Under the pieces are notes generated by a model. The model was given only the letters and a program-made list of their open reading frames with translations, ran no database searches and was not told the DNA's origin. Shown here piece after piece: positions 33,858-42,318 of a DNA stretch of 44,871 bases. The translations under genes were made by a program, and so were the position numbers. Source of the DNA: an uncultured bacterium (GTDB lineage Bacteria > Cyanobacteriota > Vampirovibrionia > Gastranaerophilales > Gastranaerophilaceae). Position 1 is the first letter of the stretch, and the number at the start of each line of letters is the position of its first letter. The DNA lies in the NCBI GenBank assembly GCA_902797575.1, contig CADBTL010000028.1, positions 1 to 44,871 on the forward strand. The letters are read 5' to 3'.

Positions 33858-35189
33858 ATGAATGTTTTAGATGAATTTGATACTATAGCTGCTATTTCAA
33901 CTCCAATCGGAACCGGTGGTGTAGGTGTTATTCGTATATCCGGAGATAATGCTTTTGATATTATTCAAAAGATTTTTACAAATCCAAAGTTTGAACCAAG
34001 AAAATTTAATCATGGCTGGATTATCGAAAATGAAACAAAAATAGATGAAGTTATTGTTTTACCGTTTTTTGCGCCCAATAGTTATACTGGTGAAAACGTT
34101 ATAGAAATTCAATGTCATGGCGGTATAAATGTTGTAAGAAATATTCTTAACCTTGTTTTAAAGAACGGTGCACGAATGGCTGAAAAAGGTGAGTTTACAA
34201 AACGAGCTTTTTTGAATAAAAGAATGGATTTGTCTCAAGCAGAATCAGTTGCTGATATAATACATTCAAAAACTTCGAGCTTTGCAAAAGCTTCTGCTAA
34301 AAATCTTTCGGGTGTATTAAAAAATAAAATTGATAATATACGTAACACTATTTTTGAAGTTTTATCCAAAATAACTGCCGGAATTGATTTCCCTGAAGAT
34401 GTTAGAGAACCTGAATATGAGTACTTAATTGACTCATTTGAGAAAATACTATCATCAATCGATTCAGTTCTTTTAGGCGCTGATACGTCTAATATCTTTA
34501 GACAAGGGGCTTCTGTCGCAATAGTTGGTAAACCAAATGTCGGAAAATCTTCCCTTTTTAATGCTCTTTTAAATCTTGATAGAGCAATTGTAACAGATAT
34601 AGCAGGAACAACTCGTGATGTGTTGCGAGAAACGCTTGATTTAGGAATACCTGTTACACTTGTTGATACTGCAGGCATTAGGGATGAAGGAGATAATAAG
34701 GTTGAGCAAATAGGAATAGAATACTCTAAACAGACCCTTGAAGAAGCTGATTTGGTTCTATTTGTATATGATGCGTCAGCAGGAATTAATGATGAAGATA
34801 AAGAAGTCATAGAGCTTTTAAAAGGGAAGAAGTATCTTCTTATTGCTAATAAATCTGATTTGGTTGCTGATAAAAATGACGATGCTATATATATTTCTGC
34901 AAAATCCGGAGAAGGTGTAAGCGAATTAAAACAAAAATTGTCGCAAAAAGTTTGTGATATTAATCCTGAGAATTTAGAATTTGTGACCAACACTCGCCAA
35001 CAAGAATGCCTAAAAAAAGCTCGTAATTCAATAGAACAAGCATTGCTTGCTTCGCAACTAAGAGAATTACAAGATTTGATATCAATTGATGTAAAATCTG
35101 CAATACTTGCTCTTGATGAACTTACAGGCGAATTAATTACAGATGACATTTTGAATAATATCTTTGATAACTTTTGTATAGGAAAATAG
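33858..35189 (+). CDS. mnmE: tRNA modification GTPase MnmE
   Basis: A 443-aa GTPase that works with MnmG to modify U34 of tRNAs. The N-terminal formyl-THF domain (1-115) and helical domain are present. The G-domain has G1 GKPNVGKS (224-231), switch TTRD, DTAGIR (270-275) and NKSD. The C-terminus ends with the essential CIGK. The length is normal. The ATG at 33858 is chosen because family homology starts at EFDTIAAISTPIG. There is no Shine-Dalgarno sequence; a TATACA box lies eight nt upstream, so this may be another leaderless gene, although the -35 is poor. Confidence 0.95.
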   Translation: MNVLDEFDTIAAISTPIGTGGVGVIRISGDNAFDIIQKIFTNPKFEPRKFNHGWIIENETKIDEVIVLPFFAPNSYTGENVIEIQCHGGINVVRNILNLVLKNGARMAEKGEFTKRAFLNKRMDLSQAESVADIIHSKTSSFAKASAKNLSGVLKNKIDNIRNTIFEVLSKITAGIDFPEDVREPEYEYLIDSFEKILSSIDSVLLGADTSNIFRQGASVAIVGKPNVGKSSLFNALLNLDRAIVTDIAGTTRDVLRETLDLGIPVTLVDTAGIRDEGDNKVEQIGIEYSKQTLEEADLVLFVYDASAGINDEDKEVIELLKGKKYLLIANKSDLVADKNDDAIYISAKSGEGVSELKQKLSQKVCDINPENLEFVTNTRQQECLKKARNSIEQALLASQLRELQDLISIDVKSAILALDELTGELITDDILNNIFDNFCIGK

Positions 35190-35302
35190 CTATATTTAAG
35201 CATTTTAGGGTTTAACAGAATCTCTTAATGTAAATCTTTGTAACAATATTATAACTTAACTAGCAAATTTTTTTATTTACACGTTTTTAACTAACTGGAT
35301 AG

Positions 35303-35329
35303 TTGATAATTCCTAAAAAATGGTATAAT
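35303..35329 (+). promoter_or_regulatory. Promoter of the 109-aa protein gene
   Basis: TTGATA (35303-35308), a 15-nt spacer and TATAAT (35324-35329) with an upstream TG making an extended -10. Confidence 0.55.
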
Positions 35330-35355
35330 AGAATAGTTAAAACGAGGTAGTAAAC

Positions 35356-35685
35356 ATGAGTGAAGTTAATGGTCCAAATTTTAGTATTAATCAAGTAAAT
35401 TTCAGAAGTAATCAAAAGCAAAATGGAGAGTCTTTACCTGAATTTACAGAGGGAGAAGAGCCAAAATTAAAAGATTTTTCCGATCCAAAAGCAGAAGCAT
35501 TAGGACGTTCAATGTTGGTTAAGGATAATGACAACATTAATAACGACTTAAAAGCTCTTATTAAAAACCCTCAGATTGCAGACAATTCTGATGAAATGTT
35601 TGAAACAGCATATCAAGCTGCAGCTGATGCAGGAGTAGAAAATCCCTATGAAGAGGCTGCTTCTTTTTCTACAGGTAGTGTTTAA
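35356..35685 (+). CDS. Small acidic hypothetical protein (109 aa)
   Basis: No family recognised. It is a soluble, acidic, probably partly disordered protein with no membrane segment or Cys. The N-terminus (NFSINQVNFRSN) is Asn-rich. The middle is Glu/Lys-rich (FTEGEEPKLKDFSDPKAEAL), and the C-terminus has a helical AYQAAADAGVENPYEEAA. GAGGT before the ATG and a good extended -10 promoter support expression. It is a single gene between mnmE and thyX; its frame ends 62 nt before the thyX ATG, and thyX has its own promoter. Confidence 0.6.
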   Translation: MSEVNGPNFSINQVNFRSNQKQNGESLPEFTEGEEPKLKDFSDPKAEALGRSMLVKDNDNINNDLKALIKNPQIADNSDEMFETAYQAAADAGVENPYEEAASFSTGSV

Positions 35686-35696
35686 GTTTTACAATT

Positions 35697-35725
35697 TTGC
35701 AACTGTTATAAAGTCGTGATATGAT
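35697..35725 (+). promoter_or_regulatory. Promoter of the thyX operon
   Basis: TTGCAA (35697-35702), a 17-nt spacer, then TATGAT (35720-35725), followed after a short leader by AGAGAGGGAG and the thyX ATG. Confidence 0.65.
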
Positions 35726-35747
35726 TTAAAAGAGAGAGGGAGTTTTT

Positions 35748-36443
35748 ATGGAAGAGAATAATAAACCCATTGTACATTTAATATCACGACCGGAGAACAT
35801 GTTAAAAACTATTTATACGGCAGCAAGAACATGCTATAGCGCAGACATGCCCATAAATATCTATAATAATGCTGATGATGAAGAAAAAATGCTCAAATTA
35901 ATTGAACGAGTTGTTGGTTCAGGGCATTATTCTGTTATTGAACATATTCAAGTAACATTTGCTATATCAAATGTTTCACGAGCTTGCACACATCAGCTTG
36001 TAAGACATCGTCATATGTCATTTTCTCAAAAGTCTCAGAGGTATGTAAAAGAGAAAGGGCAGTTTGATTATTTAATACCGCCGACAATTGAAAAGAATGA
36101 GGTATTAAAGCAAAAATTTGTTGATTTTATGGGTGAAATTTCCAAGATATACAACGAATTTACGGAAGCCGGAATACCTGCAGAAGATGCACGTGCAGTA
36201 TTGCCAAATGCTGCTGCTACATCTATTGTTACGAGTTTGAATTTAAGAGAATTGATTCATGTTGCAAACCTAAGATTATGTTCACGTGCTCAAACAGAGA
36301 TAAGACTTATGGTAAAGGCAATGTGTGAGGAACTTATAAAAGTAGAACCGTGGTTAAAAAATTATCTTGTGCCTAAGTGTGAGCGATTAGGATTCTGTGA
36401 CGAAGATAAATCATGCGGAAGGAAACCAAAACTGGAATTATGA
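35748..36443 (+). CDS. thyX: Flavin-dependent thymidylate synthase ThyX
   Basis: A 231-aa FAD-dependent enzyme making dTMP from dUMP using methylene-THF and NADPH. The ThyX signature RHRxxS(x)S is intact: RHRHMSFSQKSQRY (86-99). The VGSGHYSVIEHIQVTFAIS segment and the late LRLCSRAQTEIR (dUMP site) are conserved. The length is normal. It replaces ThyA, so no dihydrofolate is produced in this step. Its TGA stop overlaps the next gene's ATG in an ATGA, showing translational coupling. Confidence 0.96.
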   Translation: MEENNKPIVHLISRPENMLKTIYTAARTCYSADMPINIYNNADDEEKMLKLIERVVGSGHYSVIEHIQVTFAISNVSRACTHQLVRHRHMSFSQKSQRYVKEKGQFDYLIPPTIEKNEVLKQKFVDFMGEISKIYNEFTEAGIPAEDARAVLPNAAATSIVTSLNLRELIHVANLRLCSRAQTEIRLMVKAMCEELIKVEPWLKNYLVPKCERLGFCDEDKSCGRKPKLEL

Positions 36444-37231
36444 AGCAATTTGGATTAATATTATTAGCAATTTTTGTGTGCATGGTAGCATTTCACATGT
36501 TTTTCTTAAAGCCTGATAAATATATTCAGTCAGACATGTATGAAGATATTATAAAAAATAATGTTATAAAAATTGGTGTAAATACTGAAATAAAGCCATT
36601 TGCATATAAAGATGATAAAGGCAATTTGTGCGGTTATGATATTGAATTAGCTCATTATATAGCAGATTATCTTTTAAACAATAGGAATGCTGTAATATTT
36701 GTACCGGTAACTCCTGACAATCGTTTGCTTAAATTATCAACAGGAGAAGTAGATATTATTATTGCAGCTATGACAATTACTCCTGCAAGGAAACAATTGA
36801 TAAACTTCTCGATTCCATATGATAATGCCGGTCAAGCTCTGCTTGTTAAATCATCGAGTAAAATAGTTTCTATGTCGGATTTAGCAGGGCAAAATGTTGG
36901 TGTAATATGGGGCACTACAGCAGAAAGAAACATGCAAACAATGGCGCCGTCTGCAAATATTATAGGATTTAAAACTTATAGAGAAGCTTATGTTGCACTG
37001 AAAGACGGTTACGTTAATGCTGTAACGTCTGATGATACAATTTTAAACGGATATGCTCTTGATGATGAACAAGTTAAACTTTTAACAAAAAGGTTTACAA
37101 AAGAACCATATGGCATTGGATTTAGAAAAGGAAAAGGTGCTCAGAAGCTTGAACATGCACTTAACTATGCTATTAATGATATGAAACAAAAAAATATTAT
37201 TATTAATTTGCATAAAAAATGGATAGGATAA
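36440..37231 (+). CDS. Family 3 solute-binding protein (amino-acid type)
   Basis: A 263-aa periplasmic-type binding protein. An N-terminal hydrophobic segment (LILLAIFVCMVAFHMFFL) is a signal or membrane anchor; no lipobox Cys follows. The SBP_bac_3 fold is clear: IKIGVNTEIKPFAYKDDKGN, YDIELAHYIADYL, IIAAMTITPARKQLINFS and GIGFRKGKGAQKLEHALNYA. It would bind polar amino acids or similar. No permease or ATPase is adjacent. The start overlaps thyX by four nt, and surE begins directly after its stop, so the three form an operon. Confidence 0.85.
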   Translation: MKQFGLILLAIFVCMVAFHMFFLKPDKYIQSDMYEDIIKNNVIKIGVNTEIKPFAYKDDKGNLCGYDIELAHYIADYLLNNRNAVIFVPVTPDNRLLKLSTGEVDIIIAAMTITPARKQLINFSIPYDNAGQALLVKSSSKIVSMSDLAGQNVGVIWGTTAERNMQTMAPSANIIGFKTYREAYVALKDGYVNAVTSDDTILNGYALDDEQVKLLTKRFTKEPYGIGFRKGKGAQKLEHALNYAINDMKQKNIIINLHKKWIG

Positions 37232-38023
37232 ATGAAAATACTTGTATCTAATGATGACGGCATATTATCAAACGGTATAAGAGCACTCATTGAGTCTCTT
37301 TCCGTATGCCATGATGTTTATGTAGTGGCTCCGGATAGAGAAAGAAGTGCGGCAGGGCATTCGCTAACGTTGCATTCGCCGTTAAGAGTTGAGGAAATAG
37401 ATTCAAAATACGGGGCAAAACGTTGTTGGATGACGACAGGAACTCCTGGTGATTGTGTGAAACTTGCGGTTAATGCAATACTGTCTGAAGATGAAAAGCC
37501 GGATTTTGTCATCTCAGGAATAAACCATGGTCCCAATTTAGGCGCAGATATTTTATATTCCGGAACTGTCAGTTGCGCAATGGAAGGTGCAATGATGGGG
37601 ATTCCGAGTATAGCCACTTCGCTTGCAAGTTTAAGAAATGAGTATGAAGATTTTAAATTTGCATCTGAGTTTATAGCAGAATTTTTAAATCGAATAGATG
37701 CGTATAAAATTCCAAGAAAGACGATATTAAATGTAAATATTCCTGGGTTAGAAAAAGATGATATTGCAGGAATTGCAATAACAGAACTTGGCAATCGAAT
37801 TTTTACGGATGATTATGAAAAAAGAATAGATCCGAGAGGAAAAGTTTATTATTGGATGGCAGGCGAGCTTATTAATGAACCTGAAAATGCCTCAACTGAC
37901 ATTGCAGCAATAAGAAATAATATGATATCAGTAACTCCTGTAACATATGAAATGACCAGAAAAAATATTATTCAGGATTTGGAAACAGCTTTGTGCAAAG
38001 AAAATGTTTGTTCTTGGTTTTAG
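37232..38023 (+). CDS. surE: 5'/3'-nucleotidase SurE
   Basis: A 263-aa metal-dependent phosphatase acting on nucleoside monophosphates in nucleotide salvage and stress. The motifs are present: ILVSNDDG (3-10), the APDRERSAAGHSLT loop, TTGTPGDCVKLA and SGINHGPNLGADILYSGTVS. AGGATAA precedes the ATG, which abuts the previous stop codon. The link to thyX in one operon fits nucleotide metabolism. Confidence 0.95.
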   Translation: MKILVSNDDGILSNGIRALIESLSVCHDVYVVAPDRERSAAGHSLTLHSPLRVEEIDSKYGAKRCWMTTGTPGDCVKLAVNAILSEDEKPDFVISGINHGPNLGADILYSGTVSCAMEGAMMGIPSIATSLASLRNEYEDFKFASEFIAEFLNRIDAYKIPRKTILNVNIPGLEKDDIAGIAITELGNRIFTDDYEKRIDPRGKVYYWMAGELINEPENASTDIAAIRNNMISVTPVTYEMTRKNIIQDLETALCKENVCSWF

Positions 38024-38028
38024 TTATA

Positions 38029-38200
38029 TTAAAATCTAAAATATATAAACGGATTATAAGTATTAGATGCAATTGTTACCGTTGATATAAAGAACAGTAT
38101 TAGTAACCAAAGATTTATAAATACTTTTGCTAAAGTATTTAAATAAATTAAAAAACCTGAATTCCCTAATATAGTGAAAACTAAATAAACATTTTTATAA
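38029..38200 (-). pseudogene. Possible remnant of an MBOAT acyltransferase C-terminus
   Basis: In the gap between surE and the Tic20-like gene the minus strand is open in a frame with no ATG, GTG or TTG. It encodes hydrophobic sequence (FTILGNSGFLIYLNTLAKVF, then LILFFISTVTIA) ending NPFIYFRF and TAA. The ending resembles that of MBOAT O-acyltransferases such as AlgI, as I recall it. With no start codon it is either a decayed gene end or, less likely, a frameshifted extension of the upstream membrane protein. Confidence 0.35.
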
Positions 38201-38218
38201 TTTTTATGAATAATAAAA

Positions 38219-38632
38219 TTATCTTCTTCCTGTATTACTGTTGATTATGTCTGAAACATAAGGAACGTAGGAATACATTCCAATAAAAGAAGTAATAGCT
38301 AAATATAAAATGATTGCTGTTGTTATAACTTGAACAATAGATAAATTATACATAAGCGGAAGCGGCATATTTATAAAATAAGGAATTGTATTTATTAATG
38401 GTATCTTATACAAAATAATAAACAATAATTTTGACAGTTCTACAAGAATAAAATATGCTATTGACAGAAAAATAGATTGCAAAATATGGTACATTAAAAA
38501 AGGTGTTACTTGTTTTTTTAATACAGCACCGATAATTAACCACACAAAACCCGCCATGCCTGCGGTTAAGTATGATACAGATGAGATTATTCTTTCTATT
38601 AATGATACATTATGCTGATTCAAGCAGGTCAT
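38219..38632 (-). CDS. Tic20-like membrane protein
   Basis: A 137-aa protein with about four membrane helices (LTAGMAGFVWLIIGAVLKK, FLMYHILQSIFLSIAYFILV, and two later). The opening IERIISSVSYLTAGMAG, the TPFLMYHILQSIFL stretch and the ending YVPYVSDIINS fit the Tic20/Ycf60-like family of Cyanobacteria and plastids, whose chloroplast members are part of the protein import machinery. The bacterial role is unknown. Its start overlaps the TPR gene by 23 nt, suggesting coupling. Confidence 0.65.
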   Translation of the reverse strand: MTCLNQHNVSLIERIISSVSYLTAGMAGFVWLIIGAVLKKQVTPFLMYHILQSIFLSIAYFILVELSKLLFIILYKIPLINTIPYFINMPLPLMYNLSIVQVITTAIILYLAITSFIGMYSYVPYVSDIINSNTGRR

Positions 38633-39680
38633 CCTTTCTTGCTTCTTTTATATAATCTTCTAATACTTGAATGAATACAAGTTTGTATTCATCATTTTCA
38701 GGACGCATATTAACTGCGGCTCTATAAGAATTAATTGCTCTTTCAATTTCATTATTCATATAGTATACGTTAGCTACAAGAACGTAAATGCTTGGGTCAA
38801 GTTTATTAATCTTAAGTGCATTTTTATATTGTTCTTCTGCTTCTGCAAATTTTTTGATATTTGAATAAAGGTTACCAAGCAGGATATACGCATTAGCCTC
38901 TTTAGGGTTAACTTCTATTGCTTTTTTGTATAATTCAACAGCTTCATCATAGTCTTTAAAATCTGATTTTGCTATTGCATAACAGATGTATGCTTTGTAA
39001 TTATCACCTTCAAGTTCAATAGCTTTATCAAAGTATTCATAACTTTTTTCTTTTTCTTTGCAAGCAGAAAGAGTATTTGCAATACACAACGCAACTGTTT
39101 TATTTTTCGGAGCAAGCTCAAATACTTTATAATAATTATCTAATGCAGTCTTGTAATCGAATAATTTGAAGCATACATTGCCTAAATCTATTAAGGCAGT
39201 CAAGTTATTCGGGTCAATGGAAAGAGATTTTTCGTAATAGGCTTTAGATTCTACATAATCCTCAAAGTCATGGTATAAGAGTGCAATTGCATTATATACT
39301 TCAGGATCTTCGGAATTAAAATCAAGAGTTCTGTTATAAAAATGCAAAGCACGAGCAAAGTTTTTAAGTTCAGCATATGTGTTAGCAATATTATAATAAA
39401 CAAGGTAGTTGCTCGGGTTTACAAGCATTGCTTGATTAAAGTATTTAAGCGCTTTTCTGTATTCCTTAGAATAAAACCATATACTGCCTAAATTTAATAA
39501 TGTTTGAATATCCTTCGGGTCAATTTGTAAAAGGCTTTCGTATACTGAAATGACTTTTTCATATTGATTATCCAATGCATAATATTTTGCAAGTTCATGG
39601 TAGTGTTCTGTATTGTTAGGCTCCATAGCCATTTTTAATACTGTTTTTTCGATTGCTTTGTTTAATTCACTCTTTTCCAT
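38610..39680 (-). CDS. Tetratricopeptide-repeat protein (356 aa)
   Basis: A soluble all-TPR protein with about nine repeats in register from residue 20 to 340. Each shows the W/L-G-Y-A-F-A-P pattern, for example VYYNIANTYAELKNFARALH and AYILLGNLYSNIKKFAEAEE. There is no signal peptide. It is a protein-interaction scaffold with unknown partners. It sits between rsfS (stop and start share a base in TAATG) and the Tic20-like gene, suggesting a link with membrane or ribosome-associated work. Confidence 0.85.
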   Translation of the reverse strand: MEKSELNKAIEKTVLKMAMEPNNTEHYHELAKYYALDNQYEKVISVYESLLQIDPKDIQTLLNLGSIWFYSKEYRKALKYFNQAMLVNPSNYLVYYNIANTYAELKNFARALHFYNRTLDFNSEDPEVYNAIALLYHDFEDYVESKAYYEKSLSIDPNNLTALIDLGNVCFKLFDYKTALDNYYKVFELAPKNKTVALCIANTLSACKEKEKSYEYFDKAIELEGDNYKAYICYAIAKSDFKDYDEAVELYKKAIEVNPKEANAYILLGNLYSNIKKFAEAEEQYKNALKINKLDPSIYVLVANVYYMNNEIERAINSYRAAVNMRPENDEYKLVFIQVLEDYIKEARKDDLLESA

Positions 39681-40087
39681 TATTTTTCAACTCTCTCATA
39701 TTCTGAATATTCTACTGACTCTTTTAACCATGTTTCTTTAGGAATACTGTATGCATGATTCCAAAATTTTTCTATTGCGTATGTAGAACGCTCTTCTTCT
39801 TGAAGTATGTGAACTACTACATCACCATAGTCTATAAGATTCCATCTGTTTTTTGCATCATTTTCTTTACCTAACGGTAAGCGTGAGAATGTATTTTTAA
39901 CTTTTTCAGCAAGATTTTCTGTTAAAGCTTTAACTTGTGTACTTGTTTGTGATGAACATATTACAAAATAATCCGCAAATGAAGATACGTTACTGATGTT
40001 AAGTATCGATATATTACTTGCAATTTTTTCATCCAAAAATCTTGCTATAATACATGCAAATTTATATGATGTTAAATCTTTTGTCAT
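39680..40087 (-). CDS. rsfS: Ribosomal silencing factor RsfS
   Basis: A 135-aa RsfS/Iojap protein that binds L14 and blocks 30S joining under starvation. Key features: DYFVICSSQTSTQVKALTEN (the substrate-like core), then RWNLIDYGDVVVHILQEEER and FWNHAYSIP. The length is slightly above the usual 105-120. It is translationally coupled to the TPR gene by a one-base overlap and lies nine nt after rpiB. The common partner nadD is not present. Confidence 0.94.
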   Translation of the reverse strand: MTKDLTSYKFACIIARFLDEKIASNISILNISNVSSFADYFVICSSQTSTQVKALTENLAEKVKNTFSRLPLGKENDAKNRWNLIDYGDVVVHILQEEERSTYAIEKFWNHAYSIPKETWLKESVEYSEYERVEK

Positions 40088-40096
40088 TAGTTTTTC

Positions 40097-40528
40097 CTAT
40101 ATCATCTCTATTCTTTTCTGATGTCTTCCGCCTTCGAATTCAGTATTAAGCCAAATATCTACTATATCAAGAGCTAATCCGATTCCGGTTATTCGTTCTC
40201 CTAAGCATAATATATTTGAATCATTGTGCATTCTGGTCATTCTTGCAGAAAACGTATCCGTGCAATGAGATGCTCGTATGCCTTTAATCTTATTTGCTGC
40301 AATTGACATTCCTATTCCTGTTCCGCAAATGAGGATTCCTTTTAAATCGCCCTTAACACCTAATGCGACATCATTTGCAACAAGTTTAGCATATATAGGA
40401 TAATCGCAAGATTCTGTGCTATAGCATCCGTAATCCTCTATATCAACACCTTGTGCTTTAAGATGTTTGACTATTTCGCATTTAAGATTGTATCCTCCGT
40501 GGTCGGAAGCAATAATGATTTTTGGCAT
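40097..40528 (-). CDS. rpiB: Ribose-5-phosphate isomerase B
   Basis: A 143-aa enzyme that interconverts ribose-5-phosphate and ribulose-5-phosphate. The RpiB/LacAB motifs are IIIASDHGGYNLK (4-16), the catalytic Cys68 in ILICGTGIGMSIAANK, and HCTDTFSARMTRMHNDSNIL. The length is normal. The ATG at 40528 is preferred over extension to 40579, because homology starts at PKIIIASDHGG. It is the first gene of the rpiB-rsfS-TPR-Tic20 operon. Confidence 0.94.
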   Translation of the reverse strand: MPKIIIASDHGGYNLKCEIVKHLKAQGVDIEDYGCYSTESCDYPIYAKLVANDVALGVKGDLKGILICGTGIGMSIAANKIKGIRASHCTDTFSARMTRMHNDSNILCLGERITGIGLALDIVDIWLNTEFEGGRHQKRIEMI

Positions 40529-40698
40529 ATAGAGTCTCTTCTTGTTTAAAATTGTAACATTTTCGAAACAATTTAGCAATATGAAAAGTTAATAGAGATT
40601 CTGTTGAATATTTTTATGTTGAAAAAAAATATTTAACACGATAGTGTAAAAACAGTAAGGTATTTTATTTAAACGTTCTCATGTGGACAGCTATTATC

Positions 40699-40724
40699 GG
40701 TATTTAGTCAAAAGCTTAAATACC
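40699..40724 (+). promoter_or_regulatory. Hairpin/operator upstream of the drug exporter
   Basis: GGTATTTA (40699-40706) pairs with TAAATACC (40717-40724). It lies just before the Shine-Dalgarno sequence (GGAAGGAAG) of the exporter. It could be a repressor site or an mRNA hairpin limiting translation. The rest of 40529-40743 shows only AT-rich promoter-like DNA. Confidence 0.45.
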
Positions 40725-40743
40725 CCTTACGGAAGGAAGATTT

Positions 40744-42306
40744 GTGGAAAACGGAATAGCAGAAGGAAGGCAAAAGCCTGCTGTAAACCCGTGGTTAATA
40801 ACGATACCTCTTGTAACTGCAGCTTTTTTGTTTGCATTAAATGAAACGATTGCAAACGTTGCTTTGCCATATATTGCGGGAACTATATCAATAAGCAGGA
40901 ATGAGTCAACTTGGATTGTTACAAGTTATTTAGTTGCCAGTTCTATAGTAATTCCGGCAATAGGGTTTTTCTGTAAAGCTTTTGGACGAAAAAATTATTT
41001 TATTTTTTCTATCGTTCTGTTTACTATTGCGTCTTTAATGTGCGGTTTATCTCGTTCAATGCCTATGGTTATATTATCAAGATTTTTACAAGGAGTCGGC
41101 GGTGGTGCAATATTACCGCTTGTGCAAGCTATAATGATGGAAATATTCCCTCAAAAAGAATGGGGTAAAGCAATGTCTTTGTACGGCTTTGCTTTTGTTA
41201 TAGCACCAATTCTCGGCCCTGTAATTGGTGGTTGGCTTACTGAAAATTGGTCCTGGCCTTGGATATTCTTTATTAATGTTCCGTTTGGAATTGCCTGTGC
41301 GCTTTCAGTTAATAAGCTTGTTTCAGATCCGCCATATGCACAAAAACAATCTGGCGCAAAAATGGATTATTTCGGTTTTGGTATGCTTGTTGTTTGGATT
41401 TTATTGCTTCAAATTGTTTTGGATAAAGGTAATGATGCCGGCTGGTTTGGTGCAACTTGGATTTGTTGGCTTACAGGAATATCAACAGCAGCGGGTATTT
41501 TATTTTTCTATTCACAGTTTAAAAATAAGAAAGATCCTTTATTGAATCTAGCGTTACTAAAAGATGTAAATTTTTTATTCGGAACGTTAATTCAAATGGT
41601 ATTATTATTTGTTTTAATTGCATCTGCTATGCTTCTTCCATCAATGCTTCAAAGTTTAATGGGATATACGGCATTTCTTGGCGGTATATCAATGCTTCCG
41701 AGAGGTCTTGGCAGTTTATTTGGTCTTATAACTTTAGTAGGTGTTGCAGGAAAAATACCGGAAAAAATTTCGTGTTTGATTGGTTTAATTTTAATTGGTT
41801 TAGGAGGCTATTTATTCGGTTTACTAAATATGCAGATATCGCTTGCAAATGTGTTTTTACCGAATTTTCTATATGGTGTAGGGATGGTAATGTCCATGAC
41901 TCCTGTTATTAACTTATCTTGTGCAACATTAAAAAAAGAAGATTTAACAATGGGAAGTTCAATGCAAAACTTAATGAAAAATTTGGGTGCATCTTTTGGT
42001 ACTTCTATTGCAACGACTTGTATTTCAAGATTTTCACAAATGCATCAAAATATGATGGTCGGATATCTTCATAACCTAAATAACGTATTTGTTGAAAGAG
42101 TTCACGAGTCGGCAACAAATTTAATGCGATATGTTGTAGATCCGAATACTGCAAACTATATGGCACAAAAACAAATGCATTTTGCCCTGATGGAGCAATC
42201 GACTCTTTGGGCATTTATTGATACATTTAGAATTTTTGCTCTGGCAAGTTTTATAATTATACCTTTACTGCTTCTAATGAAAGAAGAATTTAAAAATAGA
42301 GAATAA
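40744..42306 (+). CDS. DHA2-family drug:proton antiporter (EmrB/QacA-like)
   Basis: A 520-aa major facilitator with 14 predicted helices. The early NETIANVALPYIAG stretch matches motif D1 (normally LDxTIVNVALP), with Asn in place of Asp in N-E-T. Motif A is degenerate (CKAFGRKNYF). Motif C in helix 5 is clear (GFAFVIAPILGPVIGGWL). EmrB-type partners (EmrA adaptor, TolC) are not adjacent. It starts with GTG after AAGGAAG, behind a hairpin. It is likely to export toxic organic compounds; the substrate is unknown. Confidence 0.88.
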   Translation: MENGIAEGRQKPAVNPWLITIPLVTAAFLFALNETIANVALPYIAGTISISRNESTWIVTSYLVASSIVIPAIGFFCKAFGRKNYFIFSIVLFTIASLMCGLSRSMPMVILSRFLQGVGGGAILPLVQAIMMEIFPQKEWGKAMSLYGFAFVIAPILGPVIGGWLTENWSWPWIFFINVPFGIACALSVNKLVSDPPYAQKQSGAKMDYFGFGMLVVWILLLQIVLDKGNDAGWFGATWICWLTGISTAAGILFFYSQFKNKKDPLLNLALLKDVNFLFGTLIQMVLLFVLIASAMLLPSMLQSLMGYTAFLGGISMLPRGLGSLFGLITLVGVAGKIPEKISCLIGLILIGLGGYLFGLLNMQISLANVFLPNFLYGVGMVMSMTPVINLSCATLKKEDLTMGSSMQNLMKNLGASFGTSIATTCISRFSQMHQNMMVGYLHNLNNVFVERVHESATNLMRYVVDPNTANYMAQKQMHFALMEQSTLWAFIDTFRIFALASFIIIPLLLLMKEEFKNRE

Positions 42307-42318
42307 TTATTGGCGTAT

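Noticed and set aside
34235-35203. Long 322-codon minus-strand frame opposite mnmE
   Set aside because: mnmE is a complete conserved gene; the antisense frame is Ser/Ile/Leu-rich with no family motif or ribosome binding site, a typical shadow.
37318-37794. 158-codon minus-strand frame opposite surE
   Set aside because: Shadow of the conserved surE frame without start signals.
38219-38632. Programmed frameshift extending the Tic20-like protein into the following hydrophobic frame
   Set aside because: No slippery heptamer is seen at GGAAGAAGATAA and the protein already ends in a family-like way; decayed downstream sequence is simpler.
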